In this document: one piece after another, positions 22,414-34,211 of the stretch | How the letters are laid out: every line of letters starts with the position of its first letter | Position numbering within the stretch: the first letter of the stretch is position 1 | NCBI GenBank assembly: GCA_003640385.1 | Contig: RCAB01000023.1 | Span: 62,001 to 126,000, forward strand | DNA from: Setaria digitata | Taxonomy: Eukaryota; Nematoda; Chromadorea; Rhabditida; Setariidae | Direction: 5' to 3' | DNA length: 64,000 bases | Position numbers and translations under genes: made by a program | Notes under the pieces: model-generated | The model's input: only the letters and a program-made list of their open reading frames with translations | Told to the model about the DNA's origin: nothing | Database searches by the model: none

Positions 22414-22515
22414 ATAGATGTGAAAAAATATTTCAGAAAAAACACTGCCAACTTCCAGCAATCATTTTACGTTTCACCTTCAAAAGAAGGTACATTTCCA
22501 TTTAATGAATCAGAA
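22414..22515 (+). CDS. Candidate N-terminal exon of the hydroxylase gene (uncertain)
   Basis: This open segment is bounded by a good acceptor (cctttcag) and a perfect donor (gtaagt). It encodes a polar 34-residue stretch (IDVKKYFRKNTANFQQ...). It would join the next exon at 22600, but the perfect donor leaves phase 0 while that exon needs one preceding base. The weaker donor four bases downstream (gtgatg at 22520) restores phase. Resemblance to the family's regulatory region is not clear. An alternative reading is unrelated intronic sequence. Confidence 0.25.
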
Positions 22516-22599
22516 GTAAGTGATGTATGATATGCTTAGGCATGTTACAGTGAATAGATTCAATTGTGTTTTGCCCCATGATGTAACTCTTGTTTGTAG

Positions 22600-25499
22600 A
22601 TATTGAATCAGGAAAATGGTATCCGAAACATATCACTGATTTAGATTACATCTGTAACCGAGTCATAATTTTGGATCCAATTACTTCAGCAGAGCTAAAT
22701 GCTAATCATCCTGTCAGTTTGACGATTTAAATTTTTAGATCAAGCACTGGTCTGTTCAAAAGTATTTAACTTTTCGCTAATTTGCATAGAGCCATCGATA
22801 TCTCAGTAATATAATACACGTAATATTTAAAATATAGTGGTCTAATTTTGAACATTGTACTTGTAGCACTATCGCAATCATAATTTGCAGATTTTTGAAG
22901 ACAAGGAATATCGCAAGCGACGTGAATGGTTCTGGAGTATCGCAAATGAGTACAAGCAGTAAGCTATGTCGAGAATTATTATTACTGGGTTTTAGGACAG
23001 ATTAAGTCCTCAAATTATGTTCAGAATTAATTTTGTCTTATAACCGATTCAAATTTATGTTATCAGTACATAAGCGCAAATTACAATGGTTTAAAGACAA
23101 GACTATTTCATCCTCTTTCTCGATGGATCAATTAAGTTTTTCACTTAAATAATAAAACCAAGCATGATGAGGTTGGTAGTTGTTCATAACAATATAATAC
23201 TTGTCAAACTATGGTTCTTGTCAAAATGAGAGCAAAGCGCAAAATTATTTTATACAGAAATAATTCTTTTGTGAAATTTTTAAGTTTTAAATTTCGATGT
23301 ATTAATTATTTCAAGTGTTCCTTTAATAAAGTTCATAATTTCAATAGTGGAACACCAATACCGCGAATAGACTACACAACAGCAGAAACAGAAACATGGT
23401 ATGTGTTCTAACTGAATTTAATTTTCTAGAATGAAATCAGTGATCGACAGAGTTTTGATGTATTTTAATTTGCCATTCAAATATCTTAAATTATTGAATT
23501 TGCTTGACTTCTTTACTGAAATCTGATGGTTATCAGAAAATCTCTCAGGACTATTATTTACCGTGACCTGAAAGCACTGCATAAAAAGTCGGCATGCAAA
23601 GAATATTTGGAAAACTTCAAGTTGCTCGAGGAACAGTGTGGGTATTCTGATAAGCAAATTCCACAGCTAGAAGACATTTCGAACTTCCTGCAAAGTAAAT
23701 GTTTTCTGTTTTGAAACTTCCTTGCTTCACTTTGCTAATCTAAGTTTTAGCACCCTCACTGTCACACTTAAAGCAATCGCTTCGTCTTGCACTAAGTGAA
23801 ATCAAGGTCGAGAATCCCGAGAGCAAAGAGTGATCCTTGCTGTTATTCTCGGCCCATCCAGCATATGTGTGATAGATGGAGATTAGGTAGTGACTTTGTA
23901 CTAAAAACAATTGCGAGAACATGAGGTCGATTGCATTCCGGTTTTGCAGTGATGTAAAGGAAGTTTACGATATTTTACTGAAGGGACTGTTGTATAGACC
24001 CAAGAGTTCTGCAGCTATTATTAATCGATATAACATTACAGCAAGGAGGAAGGATTCATCTATTGTGGATTCTTTCCTTAAAATTACTTCTTTCCTCTTG
24101 AACTTCCAGGCAATATTTCATTTTCAGGCAAAACTGGCTTCATCCTACGTCCATGTGGTGGTTATCTAACTTCTCGAAATTTCTTGGCCGCATTGGCTTT
24201 TCGCGTGTTTTGTTGTACGCAATATATGCGCCATCATACTAATCCATATTACACCCCCGAACCGTAAGCCGACTTGATCATGATGATATAGACGAAGGAT
24301 AAGCACGGCGCAACTGTCATGTGAAATTGTCACAAAGATTTCTGAGTGATTATTTAGAGATTTGTGTCATGAAATGCTTGGACATATGGCAATGTTTCTG
24401 AATCCAGTCTATGCTGAACTGAGTCAGCAAATTGGAATTGCAAGTCTTGGCTGTTCTGAAGAGGAATGTACCGCGCTAACTCGGGTTTGTTTCGTTCTAC
24501 TCTTTTCAAGGCACTTAAGGTTATAAAGTAATTTAGAAGAACTATTTCAGCTTTATTTTTTCACTTTTGAATTTGGTCTATTGGTTGATGGTGAAGAATT
24601 TGATGAGAAAAGACGGAATTTGAAAGTTTACGGTGCAGGACTCTTGTCATGTTTCGATGAGCTCAAGGTATAATCTCTCTAAATCACACATTTAGGTATA
24701 GCCACAACTAATTGCTTATCTTTCTCCAGTTCTGTCTATCACCCGATGCTAAAGTCTACCGATTCCAACCAGAGAATGCAATTGAATTGGAGCCTGAAGT
24801 TACCAAATTTCAAAAAGGCTATTTTTATACGAAAAGCATTAATGAAGCATTTCAAAAAATAAAGTAAGCACTTTAGAAATCCATTATACAAAATGAATTC
24901 CAATTTTCCACAGTTTTTTTAAACCACAAATCTATTTCTTCTGCTCCAAACAGTTTTAAAAATTTAAACTATTCTAGTTGTGAAATAATTTATTGCTGTC
25001 TTGCTACATTTTGGTCAAGGACGGAAATGTCGGATAAATTTAGAATACTTATTCCAAATGGTAGGAATATATTAGGAAATTAGAAATGAAAAATCGGTCA
25101 AGGAGGCTGATCAGTTGAAAATTTATTTCTTCAAATTGAATTTCTCTAGTTGTTGCAAATCTAGATCACAAACAATAAAATTTATTCGAACAATTCAAAT
25201 GTTCGAGGCAAATCATTATATTTAGAAGTGAATAAGGGATATAATTAATGGATGTAAGAAATTTGGTTGCCCTTGAAATCATTTCTATGTTTCTTTTAAA
25301 TTTTAATTTAAGTTTTAAGAATGAGCAATGAAATGGAGCAAATGTTTTTCAATTGCTAATTGGAATATTTTCTCAACTCGATTGTTATTAAATGTTTCTT
25401 AAAACTTCTAGAACTTACATTTCAAACATCAAAAAGCAGTTTCTACTCTATTACGATCCTGTCACACATTCAGTAATGGATGGTACATCAATGAAATGA
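22600..25499 (+). CDS. tph-1: Biopterin-dependent aromatic amino acid hydroxylase, probably tryptophan 5-hydroxylase
   Basis: Tryptophan hydroxylase makes 5-hydroxytryptophan, the rate-limiting step of serotonin synthesis in neurons, using tetrahydrobiopterin, O2 and non-haem iron. Phase-consistent exons: 22600-22712, 22891-22958, 23348-23398, 23549-23694, 24128-24263, 24358-24484, 24551-24667, 24730-24863, 25412-25499 (about 325 residues, the catalytic domain). Landmarks in order: [47 protein letters not shown], the YYTPEPD and CHEMLGH motif with two iron-ligand histidines, FEFG with the ligand glutamate, and YGAGLLS. All three iron ligands are present. TPH is preferred over tyrosine or phenylalanine hydroxylase because the [18 protein letters not shown] and GHMAMF stretch resembles TPH as I remember it; this needs a tree. 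The N-terminal regulatory (ACT) part is not located, so the true start is unknown. An AATAAA at 25751-25756 may end the transcript. Confidence 0.82.
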
Positions 25500-27493
25500 A
25501 ACATGAAAGGACAAGAACTGTTTTGGGTAAAATGTAAGCATATGATGATAGTTGAATTGAATTTAAGAATAACTGCTATAATTAATCTTTAGAATCACAA
25601 CTTTCTAATCCCTCTACGGCATCTCGCAATCTTTTACCTTCAATTTTTTATTTGTAGCTTAATTTTATAAATCTCACTGGCTTCATTATAGTAATACAGA
25701 CTAACTAAAACTTTCAAGTTTAAACTCTTGAGAAAATTTTAAAAATGCAAAATAAATTTAAATTTCAAAGTATTACTGACCAGGTCTTCTCTAAATACTA
25801 TAAACTATTTAAATGAGGAAAGTATTTGGAATTTCACAAAACAAAACTTCTGCAGAGTTTTCAAAGTTAGAAATTTCTTGTTTCTTGTTGTTAATTACTT
25901 TACAACACATGCAAGGACACTAACCAAGTGCAAGATATATAAAATATGATCGACAGGTTCTCGCATGCGGAGGTGATTCCCCATAATTAATGAGACCGTA
26001 TTGAATGTAAAACAAGAAGTTGATATTACTTTCCACTTCTCGCAAACATTTCACAATCATCGGGGGAAGTTCTCGGGAAAGTTTTCCAACATATTCATCA
26101 TAAAATTTCACCTTTTGCTATTTAATCCTCTTCGACAATTATATCTGAAAACTCAGAATTACTCATGTCATGTTGCTCAGTTTCTTAAATTTATTGATGG
26201 TCTAATTAATTTGCTCATTAATTGCAATGGTATGTGGTGTGACAATATTAATTTCGGGTTTTTTTTTTCGAAATTGGCATTCATTTTAATTCATTCTTTA
26301 TCATAATAAAATAAAATCGTTAATTCATTTATAGCTTTCGCTCTCGAATTCTTTTACTTNGTGACAATATTAATTTCGGGTTTTTTTTTTTTCGAAATTG
26401 ACATTCATTTTAATTCATTCTTTATCATCATAAAATAAAATCGTTAATTCATTTATAGCTTTCGCTCTCGAATTCTTTTACTTACTAACAATTGCTGATA
26501 AAACAACTCGATAAAGTTTACGATTTCTCTACTGTCGTAAAAGGTTTTCTAGGAAGCAGAATGATGGGTCAATTTTTAGCAGAGACATTAGGAAATTCAT
26601 TAGTAAATATTTTTCAAAGTTAGATCTATATCATGGCCAAATATTTTAAATCGCCAAGAAACCATTCTACTTTTAGCTTTCTAAGTTAAACAATTTTACT
26701 ACGGCCAGCTCATTAGATTTGTAATCAATATTATATCCGGCGAAAAAGATTACTGGCAATTATTGAATAACTTTATACTATCTTATATTTAAACTTGTTA
26801 TTTTTATTGCAAATGATGTACTCTGATCGTTTTTTCGAAAACTAATTGCTAAAACAATCTGGCTTGTAGCATATTCTAATTGAAAAATTTATTCCTTAAT
26901 TGTGAATGATCTAATTGCTCAGATCATTATAAAACAGGAATCATAATTTCACACTTCAGTTTTTTCCATCTATAAATGACGTATGTCAACTTCTTTCTTT
27001 ACCATTTCGTAAAAACGGCATCATAGTATTCGGTTGCTTTTGAACAAATAAATTACAAGAAGAGTGGCGGCAATGTCAGCGCAGGTTCAAGATGAGATGC
27101 AATTGACAGATGGGAACACTAAAATAGGTTGCAAACATTTTGATTTAATGAAATGAAGGTTGTGGGAACAAAAAAAAATCAATCTTGCTGTTCCATTCGT
27201 CAATGGTTCCAATTAATTAGTAGTGATATAGTTTTAAAAGGTCAAAAAGATGAGTTTGTTCTACTGAAAATGCTAGATTGTATTACTTTCTTGGAACAAT
27301 TGAGCGGAGATTAATTTTGCTGAAAGATTGGTTGAACCAAGCAGTTGTTCACTGGAAGAAATTCAATTTTTCAATTTCATTTGCAGTGGAAAAGTTTTTT
27401 TGGCGAACAAAATATTTTAGTTGCAATTTTACGGTTTTTACAAGCAGACATAACTGACAGTACTGAACAGATTCTCCTTCTTTGCTGCCAACA
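25500..27493. other. Intergenic region between hydroxylase and pseudokinase genes
   Basis: The region holds the hydroxylase 3' UTR, with an AATAAA at 25751-25756, and the upstream region of the next same-strand gene. It includes a duplicated block around an ambiguous base at 26360. A short ATG frame near 27074 (MSAQVQDEMQLTD...) ends after about 27 codons. I see no other supportable gene. Confidence 0.5.
26239..26484. repeat. Tandem 121 bp duplication joined by a single N
   Basis: Bases 26239-26359 (starting gtgacaatattaatttcggg) are repeated almost identically at 26361-26484, separated by one n at 26360. Differences are confined to the T-run length and a few substitutions. This is the pattern expected when two contig ends that overlap were abutted instead of merged. 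Confidence 0.85.
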
Positions 27494-29687
27494 ATGACGG
27501 ATTCACAAGTCACTGATGCAGCGTATGATTTCTGTCAACGATTGAAAGCACGTGATTTATTTTTTAAAAGATCACAAGCAGATGGCATTGAAGACCGAAA
27601 GTGTGTCCATAATGGTTCGCTTTTTCCTGCTGAATTTTTTCATTCGAATACAATTTCACATTTTTAACTTTTTCATGGTTAATTGGGCAAGCAAAGATGC
27701 AACGGTCGTTTGCGGAACTTTTTAATGCAAAAAGAATTTAGCAAAACATACCGTTGAAGGTCATCGATGCTATCTTTGTCCTTATTTTATTCTCAAACAA
27801 ATCATTAGATTTATTCGATGTCATTTCAAGAGGAACTACTAGCAAATTCAGGACTTATAGATTCAACAAGATCTAATATGGACGAACTCGTTAAAGGATG
27901 GTAATGATTCCCAATGAGCTACCTGAAATAAGTTTTGCTTCTTTCACAGACACTTTGTTATCAATTTTGCGGTTCACTGTTCCCCGGAATTTCTAATTTT
28001 TCACCTAGATAATGCCAAAAGTTTTTTTCGATTAATTTACTTTCTTTCAAATCCTTCCTCAGTCCTTATTTCTAGCGTGTATCCGGTATATTCAAAATCA
28101 GGCCGGCGTTACATCGTTAAAGTTTCTCCGGGAGGAAGTTTGGAAGCATCATTACTTCTGCAGGTTTAACTCTTGAAATTTCAAATTTTCGAAAAAAAAA
28201 GTAAATTTAACTGTAATGGAACCCATTGTTTTATTTAATGTGTGCATAATTGAAATGAACGACAAGCTCAACACTTTCACTAGAGACTTATTAGTACAGG
28301 CGAAAAAGCTAAGAGAGAGTAATACACACGAGGATGCATGCCTAGCAATTCTTCTGGATCATTACTATCATCATATGGTGAGGAAGTTGACATTCCTTTC
28401 TTCTCATCAGAAAACCTTTTCGGTGCTATATATTTAATAATTAAAAGGGTGTGTTATGGAAGGTGATGGTTCCTTTTCCAGTCAAGTACAAACTTCTTCA
28501 TACTTGAATACTGTCAGTACGGGTCACTGGAGAAGTTGCTTGCTGATAGTGGGGTAATACCCATTCACAAACAACATGTCGCCAAAATTCTACGTGGAGT
28601 TGCTGTGGCAATTTATTTCTTGCATTCGTAATCTTTTCCTAAACTAAAACGATGGTAGTCTTCGTTTTAATTCTAGTGGTTTGTTGTAATGATTATTGTT
28701 GAGCTGCTAGCAAGTTCAAGTTGAAAATTCCAATTATAAATGTCACTGATATGGTTAAGTAATATCGCAGCTAAACGGAAATACTACCGGAAAATATTTC
28801 CATTCTGCTCAGCCAAAAGTGACTGCTAATAGTCAGATGAATAGAACGGAAAAATGCTACTACCAGCATCCACGACAATTATGTCATCCAGTTAATTATC
28901 TGTATTGACAGACTCAATAACTTCGACTTACCCTATATATTACGTTGCTTGTCTTCCTGTAAAGTTCAAAAAAAAATGTCAGTGATTTGACACAAATTTT
29001 CAGACAGGACATTTATCACGGGACAATTTGCACTGCCAATATTCTGGTTGATCATCGTATGACAGGTCGTTTGACTGGTCTTACCAAAGCACAGGAAGTT
29101 GCAAACAATATGAGCAAGAATATGCAGTTGGCTATGTATGCCGCACCGGAATCTGTTTCCCCCGAGTAAGTTTAAGCCTTTCATTCTTCGACCGGTGTCG
29201 GAAAGACTTTCTTGACGGATGCTATTTTGAAACAAAAATTATCGGAATGTATTTCGTAAAAGGGCGGAATCACTGCCGCAAGACATGTTCGCAATAGGTG
29301 TTGTATTATATCGATGCCTTGTTGGTCGAATGCCGAAAAGAAAACCTAATGGGACGGTAAGAAGCATCTTGAAACTGTTGTTTGAATTTCTGGGAGATAC
29401 CTCAGCTAAATTACCTATGCAAAGGTTCTGATCATTTGCTAATTAAGATTCATTGGCATCACTGATAGCTGATATAGTATGAACTAGTGATATGGTTGTA
29501 GATCGATTATCACGGGGTGAAGTCGTCAATCGCAGTACCACTCGATCCTAAAATGTGGCGCACCACCCAACTTCTGATGTCTGAACGTTTAGAAATGCGA
29601 CTAACCGCTGGTCAGTTACTTCACACCGGCTGGATTGAAACTGCTGCCACCACTCCGATCACACAACTTTTCAACTGGAATAACTGA
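27494..29687 (+). CDS. Predicted pseudokinase (protein kinase-like fold without HRD and DFG)
   Basis: Phase-consistent core exons: 28063-28163, 28267-28377, 28482-28627, 29004-29165, 29263-29356, 29502-29687, ending in a TGA. The fold reads clearly: N-lobe strands with a VAIK-like lysine (RRYIVKVSPGG), an alpha-C helix (FTRDLLVQAKKLRES), hinge and helix D (FFILEYCQYGSLEKLLAD), helix E (GVAVAIYFLHS), a catalytic-loop equivalent IYHGTICTANILVD, an activation-segment end MYAAPESV (APE), helix F (DMFAIGVVLYRCLVGRMP) and a C-lobe end (RLTAGQLLHTGWIE). HRD has become YHG, so the catalytic base is gone. The DFG position reads TGLTK, so the metal-binding aspartate is gone. The APE motif and loop asparagine survive, arguing for a folded scaffold rather than decay. 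The start at 27494 (MTDSQVTDAAYDF) and linking exons between 27600 and 28063 do not join in phase and are tentative; the acceptor at 28265 is weak. The HGxxCxxNIL pattern recalls pseudokinase modules such as JAK JH2 or receptor guanylyl cyclase kinase-homology domains, but I cannot place the family. Confidence 0.7.
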
Positions 29688-30698
29688 AATTTTTGAACAC
29701 TGTTATAAACTACAAACTCGAATAATATACACAAGTGTCAAGGAAATTTTTTAGCCAAGAGCTGATGCGAAAAGTTAACAGCTCAGTGAATCTCGCGCTT
29801 TCCTTTAAATCTTAATTTAATGAATTGTTCTAGACTAGCAAGTGGATTGACCAGCAAATCATACGAAAGCTCCCGTATGATATCCTTTATCGCAGAACAG
29901 GAATGTCTAGCTGTACTACTGCATGTCTTGTTCATAACTTCACTTACACGGAAATGCAAATGTCTTCTTTTTCTATGTTTAGGCTTTCGTTTTGGGAACA
30001 TTTGGTCCTAGAATTTGATTTTGGGAATGTTTGGTCGTCGCGTTGACACTTAGCTTAGTACTTAAATTCTAGTAATGAACTAGCAACAGATTCAGCACAA
30101 ACTGTTTTTAACATCATGGAAGAAAGTGGCCATAATTGCCGACGTATAGTTTTAGCTTTGACAGGTGAAGTTTCAAGCAAAGTTTATAAAACCCAAAGAT
30201 TTAAATTTAATATTATTAACAGCAAGGAAAGTGAGACTGCGTTAGAGAAGTGAGTAATTTCAAAGCGTAAAAGAAGCAATGTTTAAAGTTTAGTTTCATG
30301 CATCACAGGATATTTCACTTAAATTACTGGCGAAGCTGAAATAACTGCTTGGGAATTTCTGGATGAAGTGTTTGATGAGCCGTTTGGTCCTGCAAGTAAA
30401 TGTGAAAGAAAAATTTTAAAATAGAAATAAATTTTACTACGACTTCTGATTTCAAATTAAGAAACAGCTTTGGTAACTGGGAAAGGAGTGAATTAACTGA
30501 AAAAAATTGTCTTCAGACTTATGCTTTCACAATTTTGCTTCCACAATTTTAAGAGCACATGGAATCCGGAGTATGTGCCGCAACACAGCAAAGAAGAAAA
30601 AAATCTGAATTATTAAAGTAGCATAGTCAGTGATTTATTTTTAATAAATGAATCAAATTTAAATATGCAGTTAAAAAAGCTTAAACAAGAGGAAATTA
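29688..30698. other. Convergent intergenic gap with possible coding fragments
   Basis: The region lies between the 3' ends of the pseudokinase (plus) and LACT (minus) genes. On the plus strand, about 30071-30248 reads open (NELATDSAQTVFNIMEESG..., ending SKESETALEK at a gtgagt donor). A segment at about 30335-30395 reads ITGEAEITAWEFLDEVF in another frame. Spliced at cag 30310, the first runs into a stop almost at once. This could be a small broken gene or chance. The LACT poly(A) signal is at 30634-30639. Confidence 0.3.
30634..30639 (-). terminator. AATAAA polyadenylation signal of the LACT gene
   Basis: On the minus strand AATAAA occurs 60 bases past the stop codon of the LACT-like gene, a usual distance for nematode 3' UTRs. 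Confidence 0.55.
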
Positions 30699-33422
30699 TT
30701 AACTTTCCACAGTTTCAGGGATTCCTCCAGCTTTTTCCTCTGGAATTTCCTTTAATAAATTATTTTCAAGAAGACATTCGTAAAGGGCATTTTGAAGTCG
30801 CATGAATGTCACCGTTAGGTCGGAATGTCCTACTTTTAAGCCATTGCAGAGGTATGCAAATGCTACTTCATTTGTTAAATCCATTTTAACATTTTGACCG
30901 CCTAATCCCGGATGGCCCACTAGCCAGTGATCCTGAAAGTGACAACAGACATGCAACTCAAGCCAGTTACTCCGTGGTTTATGATTAATATCAAATCAGT
31001 TCGCTTTGGATAGTCTTCAGAGGTTCAAGAATCAAAATAATTAGGTCGATGATTTAATCTTGAAGCATTTTGTGCAAGATATCCTTTTTAGTATCAATCA
31101 ACTTTTGCACCTGAATGTTTCTTGTATAGATGAATCCTTTCCCGTAAGATACATTAGTCGATAAAACCGAATCCAATTGGTTTAAAACTATAGGGTCGCA
31201 AAATAATTGAGCAATGGTTGCTTCTTTTAAAAGTTTTTTCTGAAGAACCAAAGCGTGGAGTTTTGCCAATGCTCGAGCTGTACCCATACCAGTTGCTGAT
31301 GGTATATCCAAACATCGAATTTCCGGATTGTTAAACATCGTAGCATTCTAGAAGCTACTTTTAGGACAGGAATTGTTAAACATTTGAGGCTTTTAAATAA
31401 TTCGAATTCCTGTATTAAACTTTGAGTTTGGAGGAAATTATTCTCATTTCCTGAAAGAATTCCCCTATAATCTTATCGAGACATTCTACAAGATACTGGT
31501 ATTCTCATCTAACTTGAAATGGCATTAGTCTTGACAACATGAATGTACAGCGTAGCAATAACAGATGTGCATATGTGTGCAAAACTTAGCATTATTTGAG
31601 TAAAACACTAAAAACTTACATTTCCCATCCAAGCGAAATTTTGCTGCACATTTCGAAACATCCGATTCCCCAGGGTAACTGGTGCGAACATGGCATTCCA
31701 AAAAAATTTTAATAGAGCAGGATATTCCATCAATTCTCGGGCAGCTAAGAATCTTGGTTCCGAAGCTAGACGTGCTATCCTGTATTCCATTTCTACAGGA
31801 GCACCAATAACCAGATCGAGATCTGGAACCATTACTGGAAGTTCAAAAACGTTTTCATCTTCTAAATATATGTCTGAGAGAAATGATTTTCCTCTACTGA
31901 AATTTTCAGGAAATAAATGAAAAATACACCGTGTGGCTGAGTTATTTCTTCCTTAAAAAACTGCGATAGGGAACGTTTCTTAGGATCAATCCTTCGCATC
32001 AATTGATCAATCAGCCAACCAAATGTCATAGCATGGTAACCAACTCCCTGTCCTGGTGTCCAATTTGGTTTTTGATTTTCAAAAATCTCCGACATTCGCC
32101 TCCAATCCTTCATATCTGATTCCTCAACAACATTGTCGACGTAAGCTAACCCACCCTAAAACTTTGTTTTCTTTTTTCTTGACAATAATTTCTTTATAAA
32201 ACTAAATAGTAGCTTTATACCTGATGTGAAAGTAACATTTCGATGGTAATTTTTTCCTTGCCATTATTTCCAAACTCTGGCCAATACTTGGTAACTAAAT
32301 CCTCGTACGCAACCTGGCCGCGATCAACCAACATTGCGAAACATATCCCACATATACTCTGAATTATTATTGTTTAATTGATAGTGGTGATAAGTGAGTG
32401 AAAGCAGAAATTAACGACTAGCTTGAGCATAAGACTCATTGCAAACGGCAACTTCTTCCCGAGAGATCTCATAAACCTGAAGATACAGCACGTATAACCT
32501 TAGTACAGCTGAATAACAGAGTCATCGTATCACTTTTCCATTTTCGCTGTGACGTTGAATCCGCGTATCCACCCCACAAATCGACCACTTTCTCTCCCTT
32601 CCAGTACACCGCGAATGCTGCACCTTCACTTTCCCATCGTTGTGTGAAATTGTTACTAAAAGATTGCTCTGATTTTAATTGAAAAATGGAAATATGAGAG
32701 CCGAAAAGTCTTGAACTTTACGTAAATCTCACCTATAAAGTTCCTCAGCTGTTCCATTCTCAAAATGCCTTTCTTTAAGAGCAACCACCACTTTACATTT
32801 TTAGAATCTGAATCATATATTAAGAAAGCCTGCTTCAAGCATTTCTAGTTAAATTGAAACCACCGTTTCAAACTTCAAACATTAACAAGTATTAGAAATT
32901 ATAGTATATTTGAGGCACTATGAATCAAGAAGTTGTGAGCTGATGTATGGACTTTGATGGGCTATAATAAAATCTGTTACTAACTTTCCAATCCAATTGA
33001 CTTTATTTATGAGATATTATGATTAGGAGCGCAGTAATAATGAATTTTTCACCTAGTATATGCTCGAAGTTTCTGAAATCATTCAAAACAGGTTTCGAAA
33101 GTTGACAGTTAAAAATACGCAGGTATTTTATTTTGCTTCCTAAAGAACAGGCAAAAAGATTCATTGAATGAAAAAAGTGCAAACTTTACAAAGCTTATTT
33201 CTTATTTCTCTTATTTCTGATTGTGTGTTTGAAGTTTGAAACGCATAGTTCATCGAAATTCAATGACAGTTTTTAGAGCGTATTTTTAATCCGGCATAAC
33301 TAATCACTCATACTTCTCATGCAAATTATTAACTCAAACTGAATTACTTACTGGAAAACTTGTTTTACTTTGTTGAAGCGTGAATCACAATCACCATCTA
33401 CAATGATTGGAAGTCGTGGCAT
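30699..33422 (-). CDS. Serine beta-lactamase-like (LACT/class C esterase-type) protein
   Basis: Seven exons in perfect phase: 33352-33422, 32499-32655, 32221-32358, 31930-32155, 31620-31861, 31111-31347, 30699-30932, giving 434 residues. This is the length of the metazoan LACT / bacterial EstB-CubicO serine hydrolases. The nucleophile motif SxxK is SCTK (Ser73-Lys76) in LLFSCTKSICGICFAM, formed exactly across an exon junction. The tyrosine motif is Tyr162 (GVGYHAMTFGWL), and the third active-site element is HPGLGG (364-369). The N-terminal KVVDLWGGYAD is a family hallmark. No signal peptide is visible, so a cytosolic protein is likely. The family is expanded in nematodes (lact genes) but substrates are largely unknown, so hydrolase/esterase activity is inferred from intact catalytic residues. 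A gtgttcag at about 33439-33448, 17 bases upstream of the ATG, could be a trans-splice acceptor. The gene converges with the pseudokinase and diverges from the Argonaute gene. Confidence 0.9.
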
Positions 33423-33438
33423 CGAACTTCTTCCTCAA

Positions 33439-33448
33439 CTGAACACGC
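33439..33448 (-). promoter_or_regulatory. Possible spliced-leader acceptor upstream of the LACT start
   Basis: The minus strand reads gcgtgttcag ending 16 bases before the ATG, matching the short outron-acceptor geometry of trans-spliced nematode genes. No transcript evidence is available. Confidence 0.35.
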
Positions 33449-34088
33449 TAGATTCAGATTAGATTTCAGTTACAGTGAAGTGATGATGCTTTAAATTCCC
33501 AAGCAAGAATATCGTCTTCACAGTATTGTTCTTATTCGATAACCTGGAATTAGTCCTTTTTCTGTACAAATTTTTTCTCTTTTTAAATTTGTTTTCTTGC
33601 GTTAACCGTTCCCTCTAATGAATGTTTCATGTGAATTAACGTGGATTGAAATATTTAAAACTGTTAGAACGAAAAAAGACTAGTTAGAACATTCAAGTTA
33701 CAGAGAAATTACTCCTCATGTACTATCGCATCTCTTACACTATTCTCTTACGTGATTCTAGGTTTCACCATTTTATCTTCCACTAAATATTACTGAGCTT
33801 TGGATCACGCAGGAGACAAAAAGTAGAATTCATTGATTTAATCCTATCTTCTGCATCTCACCGTGGACTAGTGGTTTTTTGAAATAAACCTCACTACATG
33901 AAACCGAACTTTCCACAACATCCACCCAGAACTCTTGAGCGCAGCTCCGTACTATTTCCCCGGAAAATTCCGTTTCCTTGACACTGCGAAGGTGGCTGTA
34001 CTTTTTGCCTAGCTGAATCAATCTTAGTCCCACTAACACTCAATACAGCAAAACCGAATTCAACACTTCTATGGAGGCAGCAAAATCA

Positions 34089-34211
34089 GTCTATGGCGAA
34101 ATCTTCGAAATTCCAAAGTACTTTAGAATGTCTATGGCGAAATCTTCGGAATTCCAAAGTACTTTAGTATGTCTATGGCGAGATCTTCGGAATTCCAAAG
34201 TACTTTAGAAT
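34089..34211. repeat. Tandem repeat, three 41 bp units
   Basis: Copies at 34089-34129, 34130-34170 and 34171-34211 differ at only a few positions. Each starts gtctatggcg and contains the palindromic core aaagtacttt inside a near-palindrome ttccaaagtactttagaa. The array lies about 670 bp upstream of the LACT start codon. Confidence 0.95.

Noticed and set aside
32362..32498. The LACT protein seemed to lack the SxxK nucleophile because the exon at 32358 begins SICGIC.
   Set aside because: The preceding exon ends FSCTK at 32499; splicing there creates a normal SCTK motif with correct spacing.
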